A program made the position numbers and the translations under genes. Under the pieces are notes generated by a model. It made no database searches. It saw only the letters and a list, made by a program, of their open reading frames with translations, and had not been told where the DNA came from. Source: Parachitinimonas caeni (GTDB taxonomy: Bacteria; Pseudomonadota; Gammaproteobacteria; Burkholderiales; Chitinimonadaceae). From it: a stretch of DNA of 64,000 nt. This document shows positions 7,461 through 15,596 of the stretch, in pieces. The first letter of the stretch is position 1. Each line of letters starts with the position of its first letter. The DNA lies in assembly GCF_030129945.1 (NCBI RefSeq), contig NZ_JARRAF010000012.1, forward strand, positions 1-64,000, read 5' to 3'.

Positions 7461-9617
7461 ATGACGATTCAGCTCAATACCTTTGTCAATACCGCTCAGG
7501 CACATGAAAACGCCCCCCGTTTGACCAAGAGTGGGGATGACGCCATCTCCCATAACTCCGGGACCTTCTTTAAGCGCAACGCCACATTGCAGGCTGAAAA
7601 CGGCACCATCCGTTCCGAGTTTGGTTCTGCGATTCAGAGAGAATTTACGGCGCCGATTGCGGATCAGGTATTTCCGTCCCGTGCGGATTTGCATCCTGAC
7701 CACAGCCGGCCACTTTCCTCGGCCTCGGTCAAGCAAGTTACCAAAGAGGCGATTACGGAAGGGGTGGCGCAAGCCAGAACTCAGGCAATGGCCGATGCGA
7801 ACGATGCGCCGATTGGCGACCGTGGCAACTGGAAGCTTTCAGTGCGGGAAGCGCGTGCCTTGAACGACCGGCCCAATGTACTGGGAATGACCGGCCAGAA
7901 CCGTACGGAAATGGCCAACGGCATCGTCGGGGCTTATCGGGCTTCAGGCGAAATGGCGATAGACCAAACCGCAACCCACCTGACCAGTAGCTTGGTGGCT
8001 GCCGATGTGGCCAAGGTGCAGCTGGTTAACGACACGATTACCCAGTTGCGCCAAGACAATCGCTTTCCTGATGGCGACCGGGCGCGGGTATACGAAAGTT
8101 TCCTTAAAGATGCCTTGTTGAATGTGGTGGATAGCGTGTCTGCTGCCGACCAGCGGGATGGTTGCCCGCTGCTGGCAAGAGTGGGTGCGCAACTAGCCAA
8201 GCAGATGGACGGCGTGGTGGCTGGCGCCTTGCTCAATAAGGCGGGGCAGAGCCAGCAAGAGGTCGTCAATACGATACAGCAAGACCCCAAAGCATTTTTC
8301 TCGGCCAACCTGAACACCTTCCACCTGCTGCAGAACAATGTGGTGGGCTTTGCCCGGAATATCAACGAGGTGTTGGGCAGGGTCCAGACAGATCGCAATG
8401 ATATTGCAGCGACCTTCCTTGGCAATGCCGATAACGCCGCGATTACCGATATTCACATCACCGGTAGCGATCCACACCACGGCGGCCAGAAGGTGCTGAT
8501 CCTGACTTTTGCTCATGGCGAGAATGGCGAGGATGCCAGCAAGGTTGTCTACAAGCCGCGCGATTGCCGGGTGGATGCCAAATTGGTGGGCACGCCCAAT
8601 GTGGGTGGAAATGGCCAGTCGGTTGTGGGCTTGCTCAATGAACAGCTGGGGGAAGAGCATGCGCTCCCCACTTATAGCTACCTGCTTAAATCAGAAGACG
8701 ACCACCACTATGGCTACAGCCAGTTTCTTGATCATCAGGCGGCCGATTATCAGCTGAACGAGCAGGGTGAGGTTGATCGCTACTACAGCGATATGGGCAA
8801 GCTGGGCGCGGTGGCGCATCTGTTCGGCGCGACCGATCTGCATCAGGGCAATGTGATTGTTTCGGGCGGCCGGCCGTATCTGACTGATCTCGAGATTTCC
8901 TTCAGCAAGAGCCTGGGGCCGAGGAACGATGGTTCGCTACCGTCAATCGGTGCAACCGGGTTTGACCGGGCGTTGACCTCACGCACGGAAAACGACTACA
9001 TCGTGCCCTACGGACTGGATGAGAACGGCAGAATCACGCCGCGCGGCAACGTCGAGACCAATTCCACTGCCAACTTTGTCGAGTTGAATGGGCATCCCGT
9101 CGCCTGGAATGCACAGAGCAAGGCCAGTTTTGCGACCGGCTATAACCAGGTGCTTGATAACTTTGCCAATGCCGACAATAACCAGGCTCTGCAAGATCTG
9201 ACTGCCGAGTTCAATGATATGCATGTGCGTTATCACCCGGTTGCGACGATGGCCCAGCTGCAGAAGCTCGAGAACAGCAAACTCAACTCCGATAGGACAC
9301 CCGATAATGCGGTCAATTCTCAATTCCTGCAGGGTGACAAGGATGCCTTGTTTGATGTGAACGGTATGGAAGGGGTATTTGGCGCCACCATGAAGAGCGA
9401 TTTCATGATTGGCGATGTGGCCTATTACTCCCGTGCTTTGGGCGACGGCGAGACGGTTTATCACCATGACCGTGATGGTGCTCATGAGGTCAACCAAGGC
9501 GACCAACATCCCTATGGCTATGACGGCCTGGCGGTAGCCACCGCCAAGATTCAGTCACTTACCACAGAGGACGGTTTGGCAGACATGCGGCAGCTGGGTA
9601 CTGACTTTACCCGGTGA
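7461..9617 (+). CDS. LanM (DUF4135) kinase-like domain protein, putative type III effector
   Basis: This 718-residue protein lacks a Sec signal. Its first ~60 residues are Ser/Thr/Asn/Gln-rich, as in type III secretion signals. Residues about 340-500 resemble the dehydratase kinase-like domain of class II lanthipeptide synthetases: VVYKPRD (K365), a yyxxmGkl helix, TDLHxxN (D459, H461, N464) and LTDLE (D476). In CylM the equivalent Lys, Asp, His, Asn and Asp bind ATP and metal. No LanC cyclase domain follows. It is cotranscribed with a CesT-like chaperone. I infer an injected enzyme that phosphorylates, and perhaps dehydrates, a host protein. The residues for the elimination step could not be verified. 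Confidence 0.75.
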   Translation: MTIQLNTFVNTAQAHENAPRLTKSGDDAISHNSGTFFKRNATLQAENGTIRSEFGSAIQREFTAPIADQVFPSRADLHPDHSRPLSSASVKQVTKEAITEGVAQARTQAMADANDAPIGDRGNWKLSVREARALNDRPNVLGMTGQNRTEMANGIVGAYRASGEMAIDQTATHLTSSLVAADVAKVQLVNDTITQLRQDNRFPDGDRARVYESFLKDALLNVVDSVSAADQRDGCPLLARVGAQLAKQMDGVVAGALLNKAGQSQQEVVNTIQQDPKAFFSANLNTFHLLQNNVVGFARNINEVLGRVQTDRNDIAATFLGNADNAAITDIHITGSDPHHGGQKVLILTFAHGENGEDASKVVYKPRDCRVDAKLVGTPNVGGNGQSVVGLLNEQLGEEHALPTYSYLLKSEDDHHYGYSQFLDHQAADYQLNEQGEVDRYYSDMGKLGAVAHLFGATDLHQGNVIVSGGRPYLTDLEISFSKSLGPRNDGSLPSIGATGFDRALTSRTENDYIVPYGLDENGRITPRGNVETNSTANFVELNGHPVAWNAQSKASFATGYNQVLDNFANADNNQALQDLTAEFNDMHVRYHPVATMAQLQKLENSKLNSDRTPDNAVNSQFLQGDKDALFDVNGMEGVFGATMKSDFMIGDVAYYSRALGDGETVYHHDRDGAHEVNQGDQHPYGYDGLAVATAKIQSLTTEDGLADMRQLGTDFTR

Positions 9618-9634
9618 TGACGACTTGCTCTGAT

Positions 9635-9669
9635 CCAGGTGTTGGGTTCCACCAGAATCCAACACCTGG
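9635..9669 (+). other. perfect 11-bp hairpin after the LanM-like gene
   Basis: CCAGGTGTTGG (9635-9645) and CCAACACCTGG (9659-9669) form a perfect stem with a 13-base loop, starting 17 bases after the stop codon. AAAAC rather than a T-run follows, so it may stabilise the mRNA end rather than terminate. Confidence 0.6.
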
Positions 9670-9691
9670 AAAACTAACAGCGACACATTGC

Positions 9692-9720
9692 AAAGCGGCG
9701 CCGGTGGGCGTCGTTTTTTT
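9692..9720 (+). terminator. Rho-independent terminator
   Basis: A GC-rich stem, CGGCGCC pairing with GGGCGTCG (one G-T pair), is followed by seven T. It lies downstream of the LanM-like effector gene and would end the first effector operon before the second promoter element. Confidence 0.65.
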
Positions 9721-9850
9721 GGCATGCATCAAGGGCCATTCGCGGCAAACGGCGGCTGGTATCCAGAAATGCCATTACCTTTTTATGGCAAGTTTTTGAT
9801 AAATAAAAGTTTAATAGTTCTGGGGCATTCGGTAATCGGCTTGAAAGAGA

Positions 9851-9933
9851 GTGAACTCTTTTATAGTGATCGTTACAACTACATCAGTTAACGAATTAGC
9901 CATCAGGCCATAGAAATTTCACTTATCTCTTTG
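9851..9933 (+). promoter_or_regulatory. shared upstream element of effector locus, copy 2
   Basis: This 83-base stretch is the second copy of the element at 6851-6934, with the same ordered blocks GTGAACT, ATCGTTACA, CAGTTAAC, GCCATC, ATAGAAAT, CACTTA and CTTTG. It ends 12 bases before the ATG of the YopT-like gene. The 328-base gap between operons otherwise holds a hairpin, a terminator and an AT-rich run (9790-9850). Confidence 0.65.
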
Positions 9934-9945
9934 TTATTAAACGCT

Positions 9946-10908
9946 ATGACTATTTCCAGCATCAGCTCGCCATTTCTTCCTGCGACCACTGCTCCCAATG
10001 TGCCAGATACCCCGGTAGCGGTCGTTTCCCATGATGGCCCCCTGGCCAAACGGGACGTGCAGGCTGCCAGCCCTCGCTCCGGCCTGTGGGCGCGCCTCTC
10101 CTCTGCGATCCAGCGCAATATGCCGGGACGCTCGCTGCTTGATCGGGAGCTGACCAGCGACGGCAAGCCGAATCCGACCAGTGGTTTTCGCTTCAGCATG
10201 ATCAAGGATCGTCTGATTCATCTCGGCGTGCGCATGTCGCTTGGCACCGTGCGTGACTCAGTGTCTCGCCACGGTGGTCAGGTCAATTTCAAGTTTGCGC
10301 AAACCAAAGGCACTTTTCTGGACGAGATCATGAAGCACAGCGAGACGGCTGGCGGGGTGTGTGAGTCCATCTCGGCGCACTGGATCAGCAGTCATGCCAA
10401 AGGCGAGCGTTTGTTCGACAAACTCTATACCGGTGGGCAGAAAGGGCAGTTCCAGATTGATACGCTGGTATCGGTCAAACAGCTGCAAATGGATGGCATG
10501 AAAGAGGATGTGGATCAGTCACGGGTCACGCACGACTGGCTCAAAGACCGGCAGCTAGTGCCCAGGATGAATAAATTTGGTTACCCCATTCCGCCGGCTT
10601 TGGGAGAAACCGGAGCCCAGGGGCCGGCGCGCCTGGTTGCAGCGATTCTGGATACGCAGGGCGATGGCTCGGGATACAAAAAGATCAGCCTCATGGGCAA
10701 GATGGCGGCGCACACGGTTGCTGCGCATGTCGATGAACAGCATGGCGTCACCTTTTTCGACCCCAACTTCGGCGAATTCCATTTCCCCAATAAAGAGAGC
10801 TTTTCAAACTGGTTTACCGAGTCATTCTGGTCGGGTTCGAAATACAACCTGGAAATCGGTTTGGGCCAGAAGTATGAGGTTCAAAGTTTCAGGAGGGCTG
10901 AAGCATGA
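9946..10908 (+). CDS. YopT-type (C58) cysteine protease, putative type III effector
   Basis: This 320-residue protein matches the YopT/AvrPphB papain-like family. The nucleophile Cys139 lies in GGVCESISAHW, the His256 in MAAHTVAAHV, and the Asp272 in FFDPNFGEF. YopT itself uses Cys139, His258 and Asp274, an almost identical spacing. YopT cleaves prenylated Rho GTPases, AvrPphB cleaves a plant kinase; the target here is unknown. Residues 1-45 are rich in Ser, Thr and Pro, as expected for secretion and chaperone binding. No clear Shine-Dalgarno precedes the ATG at 9946. The stop overlaps the next gene's ATG by 4 bases. Confidence 0.88.
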   Translation: MTISSISSPFLPATTAPNVPDTPVAVVSHDGPLAKRDVQAASPRSGLWARLSSAIQRNMPGRSLLDRELTSDGKPNPTSGFRFSMIKDRLIHLGVRMSLGTVRDSVSRHGGQVNFKFAQTKGTFLDEIMKHSETAGGVCESISAHWISSHAKGERLFDKLYTGGQKGQFQIDTLVSVKQLQMDGMKEDVDQSRVTHDWLKDRQLVPRMNKFGYPIPPALGETGAQGPARLVAAILDTQGDGSGYKKISLMGKMAAHTVAAHVDEQHGVTFFDPNFGEFHFPNKESFSNWFTESFWSGSKYNLEIGLGQKYEVQSFRRAEA

Positions 10909-11318
10909 GCCCACTGACTTATCACGAGCTGGTCGAAGGGCTGCTGAGCCGTTTGGGTGTCAGTGCAGCGCCCAATGAAGATGATGTGTACACGCTGGAG
11001 GTCGATGGGCGCCTGCAGGTGCTGATCGGCTGCTATCAGGAGCAATGGCTGCAGTTGTATTGCGAACTGGGGCCGGATATTGCGCAGAGTGACAATCTGT
11101 TCGGCGCGCAGTGGCCAGCCCATGTGCAGGGCACGCTCGATGGTCAGGCGATTCTTTGGTCACAGCAATGTTTGTCGAACCTGGATCAGCCGTCTCTGGA
11201 GTCCTGGCTTGAGCGCTTTATTGATGATGCCGAGCTGCGGATGCAGTCCTCCAATACAAAAGTCTCAACCCCACCTGAGCCATCAGGGGCCGGTTCGGGA
11301 TTGTTACAGCGGGCTTGA
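10905..11318 (+). CDS. type III secretion chaperone of the YopT-like effector
   Basis: This 137-residue small acidic protein overlaps the protease gene by ATGA, with AGGAGGGCTGAAGC upstream as ribosome site. The N-terminal amphipathic helix (YHELVEGLLSRLG), central strands (LQVLIGCY, WLQLYCELG) and C-terminal helix (SLESWLERFIDDAE) fit class I chaperones such as SycT. Position directly behind the effector supports that it serves YopT-like export. The last ~25 residues are Ser/Pro/Gly-rich and probably disordered. Confidence 0.72.
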   Translation: MSPLTYHELVEGLLSRLGVSAAPNEDDVYTLEVDGRLQVLIGCYQEQWLQLYCELGPDIAQSDNLFGAQWPAHVQGTLDGQAILWSQQCLSNLDQPSLESWLERFIDDAELRMQSSNTKVSTPPEPSGAGSGLLQRA

Positions 11319-11334
11319 AAATCCTGAATAGACA

Positions 11335-11370
11335 CAAGGCCGCCAGCGTGAGCTGCGCGGCCTTGTTGTT
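11335..11370 (+). terminator. terminator of the second effector operon
   Basis: CAAGGCCGC (11335-11343) pairs with GCGGCCTTG (11357-11365), followed by TTGTT. It lies just after the chaperone stop codon and faces a convergent gene, so it may act in both directions. Confidence 0.65.
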
Positions 11371-11414
11371 GGAGTGGGGTGGCGCTGGCGGGATACGTCA
11401 GTAGCGCTGTTTGC

Positions 11415-11954
11415 TCAGCGCCAGTGGCCGCGCCAACTGTAGTAGCCGCCGTAATAACCGCCCCGATAACGGCCGTGGTGCCAGCCTCGGTCGTAGTGAT
11501 AGCTGCCAAGAATCCCCAGGCCCATTCCCAATGCAACGCCCCAGCCAAATGATGAGCTGCTGCGGCGATCTTCTACGATGACACTCGGGCTGTAAGTTTC
11601 GTAGCGATAGGTAATGCTGGGGCTGCTGGTTTCGTAGTAGGTGGTGACGGGGCTGCTATAGACCCGGACCGGCTCTTCATACACCCGGCTGGTTTCGCGA
11701 TAGACGACACGCGGTGCAACGACATGGCGGATCCAGCGTGACTCGACCCATTCCTCCAGCGTGTCATTGCCGTCGCGATACCGCACCAGACAGCGGTCGC
11801 CAGCTGCATTATTGCTGAGGGCCGAGGCCTCGACCCAACGGCCTTTCCATTCAACTTCCAGACGTTCACCCGGCTCGCAGACATCGGCAAAGGCGGTGCT
11901 ACTCAGGCTGCCCAGCAGGGCCAGACCAAGCACCGGCAGGATTCTTGTATTCAT
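11415..11954 (-). CDS. secreted Agenet/Tudor-like small protein
   Basis: This protein of about 179 residues has a Sec signal (MNTRILPVLGLALLGS...AFA). A short Agenet/Tudor-like barrel follows (VEWKGRWVEASAL, CLVRYRDG, EEWVESRWIR, about residues 30-75). The tail is Tyr/Ser/Val-rich, and the last ~25 residues are Gly/Tyr/Arg/His-rich. The second ATG (11954) is preferred because AGGGG sits six bases upstream of it; the first (11960) abuts that site. It is a predicted periplasmic or envelope protein of unknown role, convergent to the effector operon. Confidence 0.65.
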   Translation of the reverse strand: MNTRILPVLGLALLGSLSSTAFADVCEPGERLEVEWKGRWVEASALSNNAAGDRCLVRYRDGNDTLEEWVESRWIRHVVAPRVVYRETSRVYEEPVRVYSSPVTTYYETSSPSITYRYETYSPSVIVEDRRSSSSFGWGVALGMGLGILGSYHYDRGWHHGRYRGGYYGGYYSWRGHWR

Positions 11955-12043
11955 GCGCATCCCCTGTTTTCGATTGAAAACACACAGTTATCTACTTGGA
12001 TGGTAGCGCGAGGGATTGGTTCTGTCGCCTGTCGCAAACCGCA

Positions 12044-12460
12044 TCAGCTCGCGCTGAAGCGGCGCCGCAGCCAGCGCACTGGTCCTCCCAGCAGGGGTAG
12101 TTGCTGCCACAGTTCTTCAGCCGGGTCCCAGTAATCCCGATGCAGGACGATGCGGCCATCTGCGGCAAACCGCAGCTGGCTGGCACCGCGCATGCATAGC
12201 TGGCGGCCCCGCACCCCGCAATGAAAATCCCAGGTGACGAAAGCCTGCTCGGTATTGGCCAGCTGGTCGATGATGACAAAGCGGGGGCCGTCGGTATGGC
12301 TGAACATATGCTCGAAAATCTGCTGGATGGCGGCAATACCCGTCACGTCGTTGAAGGGGTCTTTGAAACGGGCGTCTGGCGTATAGAACTGCCCTATCTG
12401 CTGCAGGCTGGTCGGGCTGAGCTGGCTATACCAGTCGAGTAAGGCGTCGAGCGAGTTCAT
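12044..12460 (-). CDS. SnoaL/NTF2-like protein
   Basis: This 138-residue protein has an NTF2-like (nuclear transport factor 2/SnoaL) pattern: LLDWYSQLSPTSLQQIGQFYTPDARFKDPFNDVTG, split over helix and strand, and a terminal HRDYWDPAEELW. It is the last gene of the lipid operon and overlaps the SDR gene by ATGA. Similar proteins accompany Cfa/DUF1365 clusters in other proteobacteria. The start at 12460 is chosen because the longer open frame runs into the SDR gene. The function is unknown; a small-molecule binding or isomerase role is possible. Confidence 0.75.
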   Translation of the reverse strand: MNSLDALLDWYSQLSPTSLQQIGQFYTPDARFKDPFNDVTGIAAIQQIFEHMFSHTDGPRFVIIDQLANTEQAFVTWDFHCGVRGRQLCMRGASQLRFAADGRIVLHRDYWDPAEELWQQLPLLGGPVRWLRRRFSAS

Positions 12461-13242
12461 GTCAGATGCAGAAGTTGGTTCATCAAGGCAAAGCGCCAAC
12501 GATACGGTAGCAGGCTGGCCCATTTCATGGGTCGGGTAAAGCGCTTGGGAAAGTCGATTTCAAACCGGCCTTGTGCCAGACCTTGCACGATGGCGCTGGC
12601 GGCTTGCTCCGGTGTTTGCAGGGCTGGCATATGAAACTGGTTCCGGGCGGTCAGCGGGGTGCGCACAAATCCTGGGTTGACCAGATAAATGCCCAGTCCC
12701 TTCGGATGCAGATCGGCGTACAGCAGCTCGGCCAGATTGATCAGTGCTGCCTTGGTTGGGCCATAGACGCTGGCATTGGGCAGGCCCATGTAGCCGGCAA
12801 CACTGGCAATCAGGACGAGGCTGCCGGACTGTTGCGCCAGCAAGGTCGGCAGAATGACTTCCAGACCGTAGTAAATGCTGGTGAGATTGACTTCGATGGT
12901 TTGGCGCGCACTGCAGCCTTCAACCTGCCAGGAGCGTTCCTGCTGGTAGCTGGCGGCGCAGAACACCACCATGTCCAGTTGTGACCACTGCTCGATGATC
13001 TGGCGATGGGTGGCGTGCCAATGGCCGGCAATGCTGACGTCCATCGGCAGAATCAAGGCATCCGGTAGCGCCCTGGCCGTATACAGCAGGGCATCGCGGT
13101 TGCGGGCAGACAGCGCCAGTCGGGCGCCCTGTCGCCCCAGATGCTGGGCCAGCGCCGCGCCGATGCCTGTCGAGCTGCCGACAATCCAGACGCGGCGACC
13201 GCGCCAGTCCGTGAGTTTGGGGTTGAGTGAGCGGAACCACAT
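12457..13242 (-). CDS. short-chain dehydrogenase/reductase
   Basis: This 261-residue classical SDR has the nucleotide-binding GSSTGIG (residues 22-28), a Ser at 147, and the catalytic pair Tyr160/Lys164 in YGPTK. GGGAG precedes the start. It sits between the DUF3833 lipoprotein (4-base gap) and the SnoaL-like gene (4-base overlap). In this context it probably reduces or oxidises a lipid intermediate, but the substrate is not known. Confidence 0.85.
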   Translation of the reverse strand: MWFRSLNPKLTDWRGRRVWIVGSSTGIGAALAQHLGRQGARLALSARNRDALLYTARALPDALILPMDVSIAGHWHATHRQIIEQWSQLDMVVFCAASYQQERSWQVEGCSARQTIEVNLTSIYYGLEVILPTLLAQQSGSLVLIASVAGYMGLPNASVYGPTKAALINLAELLYADLHPKGLGIYLVNPGFVRTPLTARNQFHMPALQTPEQAASAIVQGLAQGRFEIDFPKRFTRPMKWASLLPYRWRFALMNQLLHLT

Positions 13243-13246
13243 GATG

Positions 13247-13780
13247 CTACTCCCTGCTGGCGGGGCGACGGAAAAACAGCGTGACCTGACCCAACTCGAT
13301 GCCGAATTTGCGCAGGCTGGCCCGGTTGACCAGGGTCTGTTCGTCGATCAGATACATCCAGTCGTCGAAATCGACCTCATAAACCGTGCCATCCACGGGC
13401 AGCCGCAGCCGATAGCGCCAGTTGAGCGCATTGCCAGCCATCTCGCCGATGGCCTCGCCGACGACATCCGCTGCGGTGCCGCGCCATCGACCATCCGCTT
13501 GTCGTTGCAACGTCCAGATGCGCTGCTGGGTGCTGCCGTCGCTGTAATGAAAGTCTTCGCGCAGTACCAGTTTCTGACCATCGAAGCGACCCTCCAGATC
13601 GACACGGAAGCGTTTGACGACCTCTCCATCGCGCTGCTGGAACATGCCCCAGGCCGTGGTTTTGCCTTCAAAGTACCGCACCAGATCCAGCGTCGGTTGT
13701 TGTGCCGCGTAATGCTGCACAGCGGGACCGGCGCAACCGGTCAGGCCCAGGCAGGCCAGGGCGATCAGCAACGGTTTCAT
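13247..13780 (-). CDS. DUF3833 lipoprotein
   Basis: This 177-residue lipoprotein has a signal and lipobox (LGLTGCAG, Cys16). The remainder matches the DUF3833 pattern, with LDLVRYFEGKTTAWGMFQ near the start and a strand-rich body ending in VTLFFRRP. The start overlaps the MFS gene stop by 4 bases. DUF3833 proteins recur in Cfa/DUF1365 operons; the role is not established. The ATG at 13780 was chosen over a much longer open frame that overlaps the MFS gene. Confidence 0.82.
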   Translation of the reverse strand: MKPLLIALACLGLTGCAGPAVQHYAAQQPTLDLVRYFEGKTTAWGMFQQRDGEVVKRFRVDLEGRFDGQKLVLREDFHYSDGSTQQRIWTLQRQADGRWRGTAADVVGEAIGEMAGNALNWRYRLRLPVDGTVYEVDFDDWMYLIDEQTLVNRASLRKFGIELGQVTLFFRRPASRE

Positions 13781-15039
13781 GGTGTACCTCCGGTTTCTGC
13801 GATGGCGGCAGCCGGGCGCGGCTGCCGATCTGTAGCGCGTTCGACCATCAAGCCCAACGCCAGCAGCTTGCACAGACAGGGCAGGCCGCCGTAGAGCCAG
13901 ACCAAGGCGCTGGTGCTGCCTGCAACACCGGGCTGGTAATGCAGATAGCTCAACAGTGGCAACAGCAGCCCGGCCAGTGCCAGCGTGAGCTTGGCCAGCA
14001 ACGACCAGACGCCAAACCAGGCGGCCATCGGCTCGCTGGCTGGCAGGCGGGCAGCCAGCAGGACGGGAGGAAGGGCCAGATCCGCGCCAAGCGCCAGGCC
14101 GGTGAACAGGCAGATCAGGCCATAGGCCCACAGGTCACCGGGGCCGAGCATGCCGACGCCGGCAAACGCCAGCAGCGCCAATGTCATGGCACAGCGCCAG
14201 CTGGCTGCGGCGCCAATCTGGCGGGAAAGCCCAACCCAACCCGGCAGACTGATGGCACCGGCCAGAAAGTAGATCGCCAGAAACAGGCCAGACCACGGCT
14301 TGGCGGCCAGATGATCGGCAATGAAAAACAGCGAGAGTGTGGCGGCAATTGCCGATGCCAGACCGTTCAGGAAAAACGCGGCCAGCAGACGACTGATGGC
14401 GCGATCCTGCCACCCCAGCTGCCAACGGGGACGCTGTTGGGCGTGACTAATCTGCCAGGGGGGGGCCTGTGTCAGCAGCATGCCGACGCCGGCCATCAGC
14501 AATAGTCCGAATAAACCGCTGAACACCGCCATGCCCTGGCTTGACCACTGCAGCAATACCGTTGGCAGGAGGGAGGCCAGAATCACCCCGACCAGCGCAC
14601 AGCCTTCGCGCCAGGCGGCGGCGCGGGCGAGGTCGTCCGGGTTGGGGCTTAGCCGGCTACCCCACGCCATCAGGGCAATATTCAGGAAGGAGTGGCCAAG
14701 ATACACCGTCACCAGCGACAGACTCAGCCAAGTCGCCAGATGAGGACTGCCGCCCGGTGCTTGCCAGAGCGTAACGAAGCCCGCGCCGAGCAGCAGCATC
14801 GCCAGCTTGAGGGCGCTCGCCAGCTGCCGGCGCTGGGCCAGTCTATCGACCCAAAGCCCCAGAAACGGGTCTTGCAAGGTGTCGAGCAGCCGTGTGAAGA
14901 ACAGCACGCTGCCAATCACCGGCAAGGCGAGGCCAAGCTGACGGCTATAGAAGTCTGGCACCAGCACATATAAAGGTAGCGCCGCAAAAGCCAGAGGCAG
15001 GCCGAGTGCGCCATAGGCGGCCAGTTGTCGGGTTTTCAT
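13777..15039 (-). CDS. MFS (GPH-like) transporter
   Basis: This 420-residue membrane protein has about twelve hydrophobic segments. Its early motifs (LPLYVLVPDFYSRQLGL, FFTRLLDTLQDPFLGLWVDR) resemble the glycoside-pentoside-hexuronide branch of the major facilitator superfamily. In similar operons an MFS protein accompanies Cfa and DUF3833 and may flip or export a lipid. Both ends overlap their neighbours by 4 bases, so it is translationally coupled. Confidence 0.82.
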   Translation of the reverse strand: MKTRQLAAYGALGLPLAFAALPLYVLVPDFYSRQLGLALPVIGSVLFFTRLLDTLQDPFLGLWVDRLAQRRQLASALKLAMLLLGAGFVTLWQAPGGSPHLATWLSLSLVTVYLGHSFLNIALMAWGSRLSPNPDDLARAAAWREGCALVGVILASLLPTVLLQWSSQGMAVFSGLFGLLLMAGVGMLLTQAPPWQISHAQQRPRWQLGWQDRAISRLLAAFFLNGLASAIAATLSLFFIADHLAAKPWSGLFLAIYFLAGAISLPGWVGLSRQIGAAASWRCAMTLALLAFAGVGMLGPGDLWAYGLICLFTGLALGADLALPPVLLAARLPASEPMAAWFGVWSLLAKLTLALAGLLLPLLSYLHYQPGVAGSTSALVWLYGGLPCLCKLLALGLMVERATDRQPRPAAAIAETGGTP

Positions 15040-15596
15040 GGCGCGGCCTTGCCCAGCAGGCTGTTGCGCAAATCCTGATCGCGACTGGCAGGGGAGAGCC
15101 AGATGGCGAAGAAAGCTTGGGCAAACTCGGCGTCGTTGATATCGGCCGTCTGCCTGTCCTGATAATAGAAACGCACGCCGCGTCCCGGCAGATGCAGACC
15201 GGTGATCTGGTCATTGGGGGCGACATCGACAAACGCACTCTGCATCAGGCTGCGCCAGCGTTTGAGCCGTTCCGGGTCGGGGGGCTCGCTGCGGGTACGC
15301 TTGATCTCGTCGAGACTGGTATCCACAAACTGATCGCGGCTGATGGCGCGGTGATAAGTCAGCCGCAGGGCGTATGGCTGACTGGCATCGAAGGGGAGAC
15401 GGCTGGTCCAGAGTTCGGCGGTGTAGATGCGAAAGCCGAACCAGCGAAAGTCGCCGCCACCTGCCCGTTGTGCGGGGTTCACTACTTCACGCCAGCTGGC
15501 GTCGGCGATGCCGGCGGCCATCCAGGCTGACAGCACCCAAGCCCAGGCGCGAAGGCGGGGCTTAGTCCCGGCGTTGCAACTCGAACTGGACCACAT
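15036..15596 (-). CDS. chalcone-isomerase-like exported protein
   Basis: This 186-residue protein has an N-terminal hydrophobic signal (AWAWVLSAWMAAGIADA). The body has the pattern of bacterial chalcone isomerase-like proteins (WFGFRIYTAELW, YALRLTYHRAISRDQFVD, FYYQDRQTADIND, FFAIWLSP). These are usually periplasmic fatty-acid-binding folds rather than true isomerases. The chosen ATG (15596) overlaps the cfa gene by 35 bases. A shorter start at the Met in LSAWMAAG would lose the signal. The start is therefore less sure than the gene. Confidence 0.75.
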   Translation of the reverse strand: MWSSSSCNAGTKPRLRAWAWVLSAWMAAGIADASWREVVNPAQRAGGGDFRWFGFRIYTAELWTSRLPFDASQPYALRLTYHRAISRDQFVDTSLDEIKRTRSEPPDPERLKRWRSLMQSAFVDVAPNDQITGLHLPGRGVRFYYQDRQTADINDAEFAQAFFAIWLSPASRDQDLRNSLLGKAAP

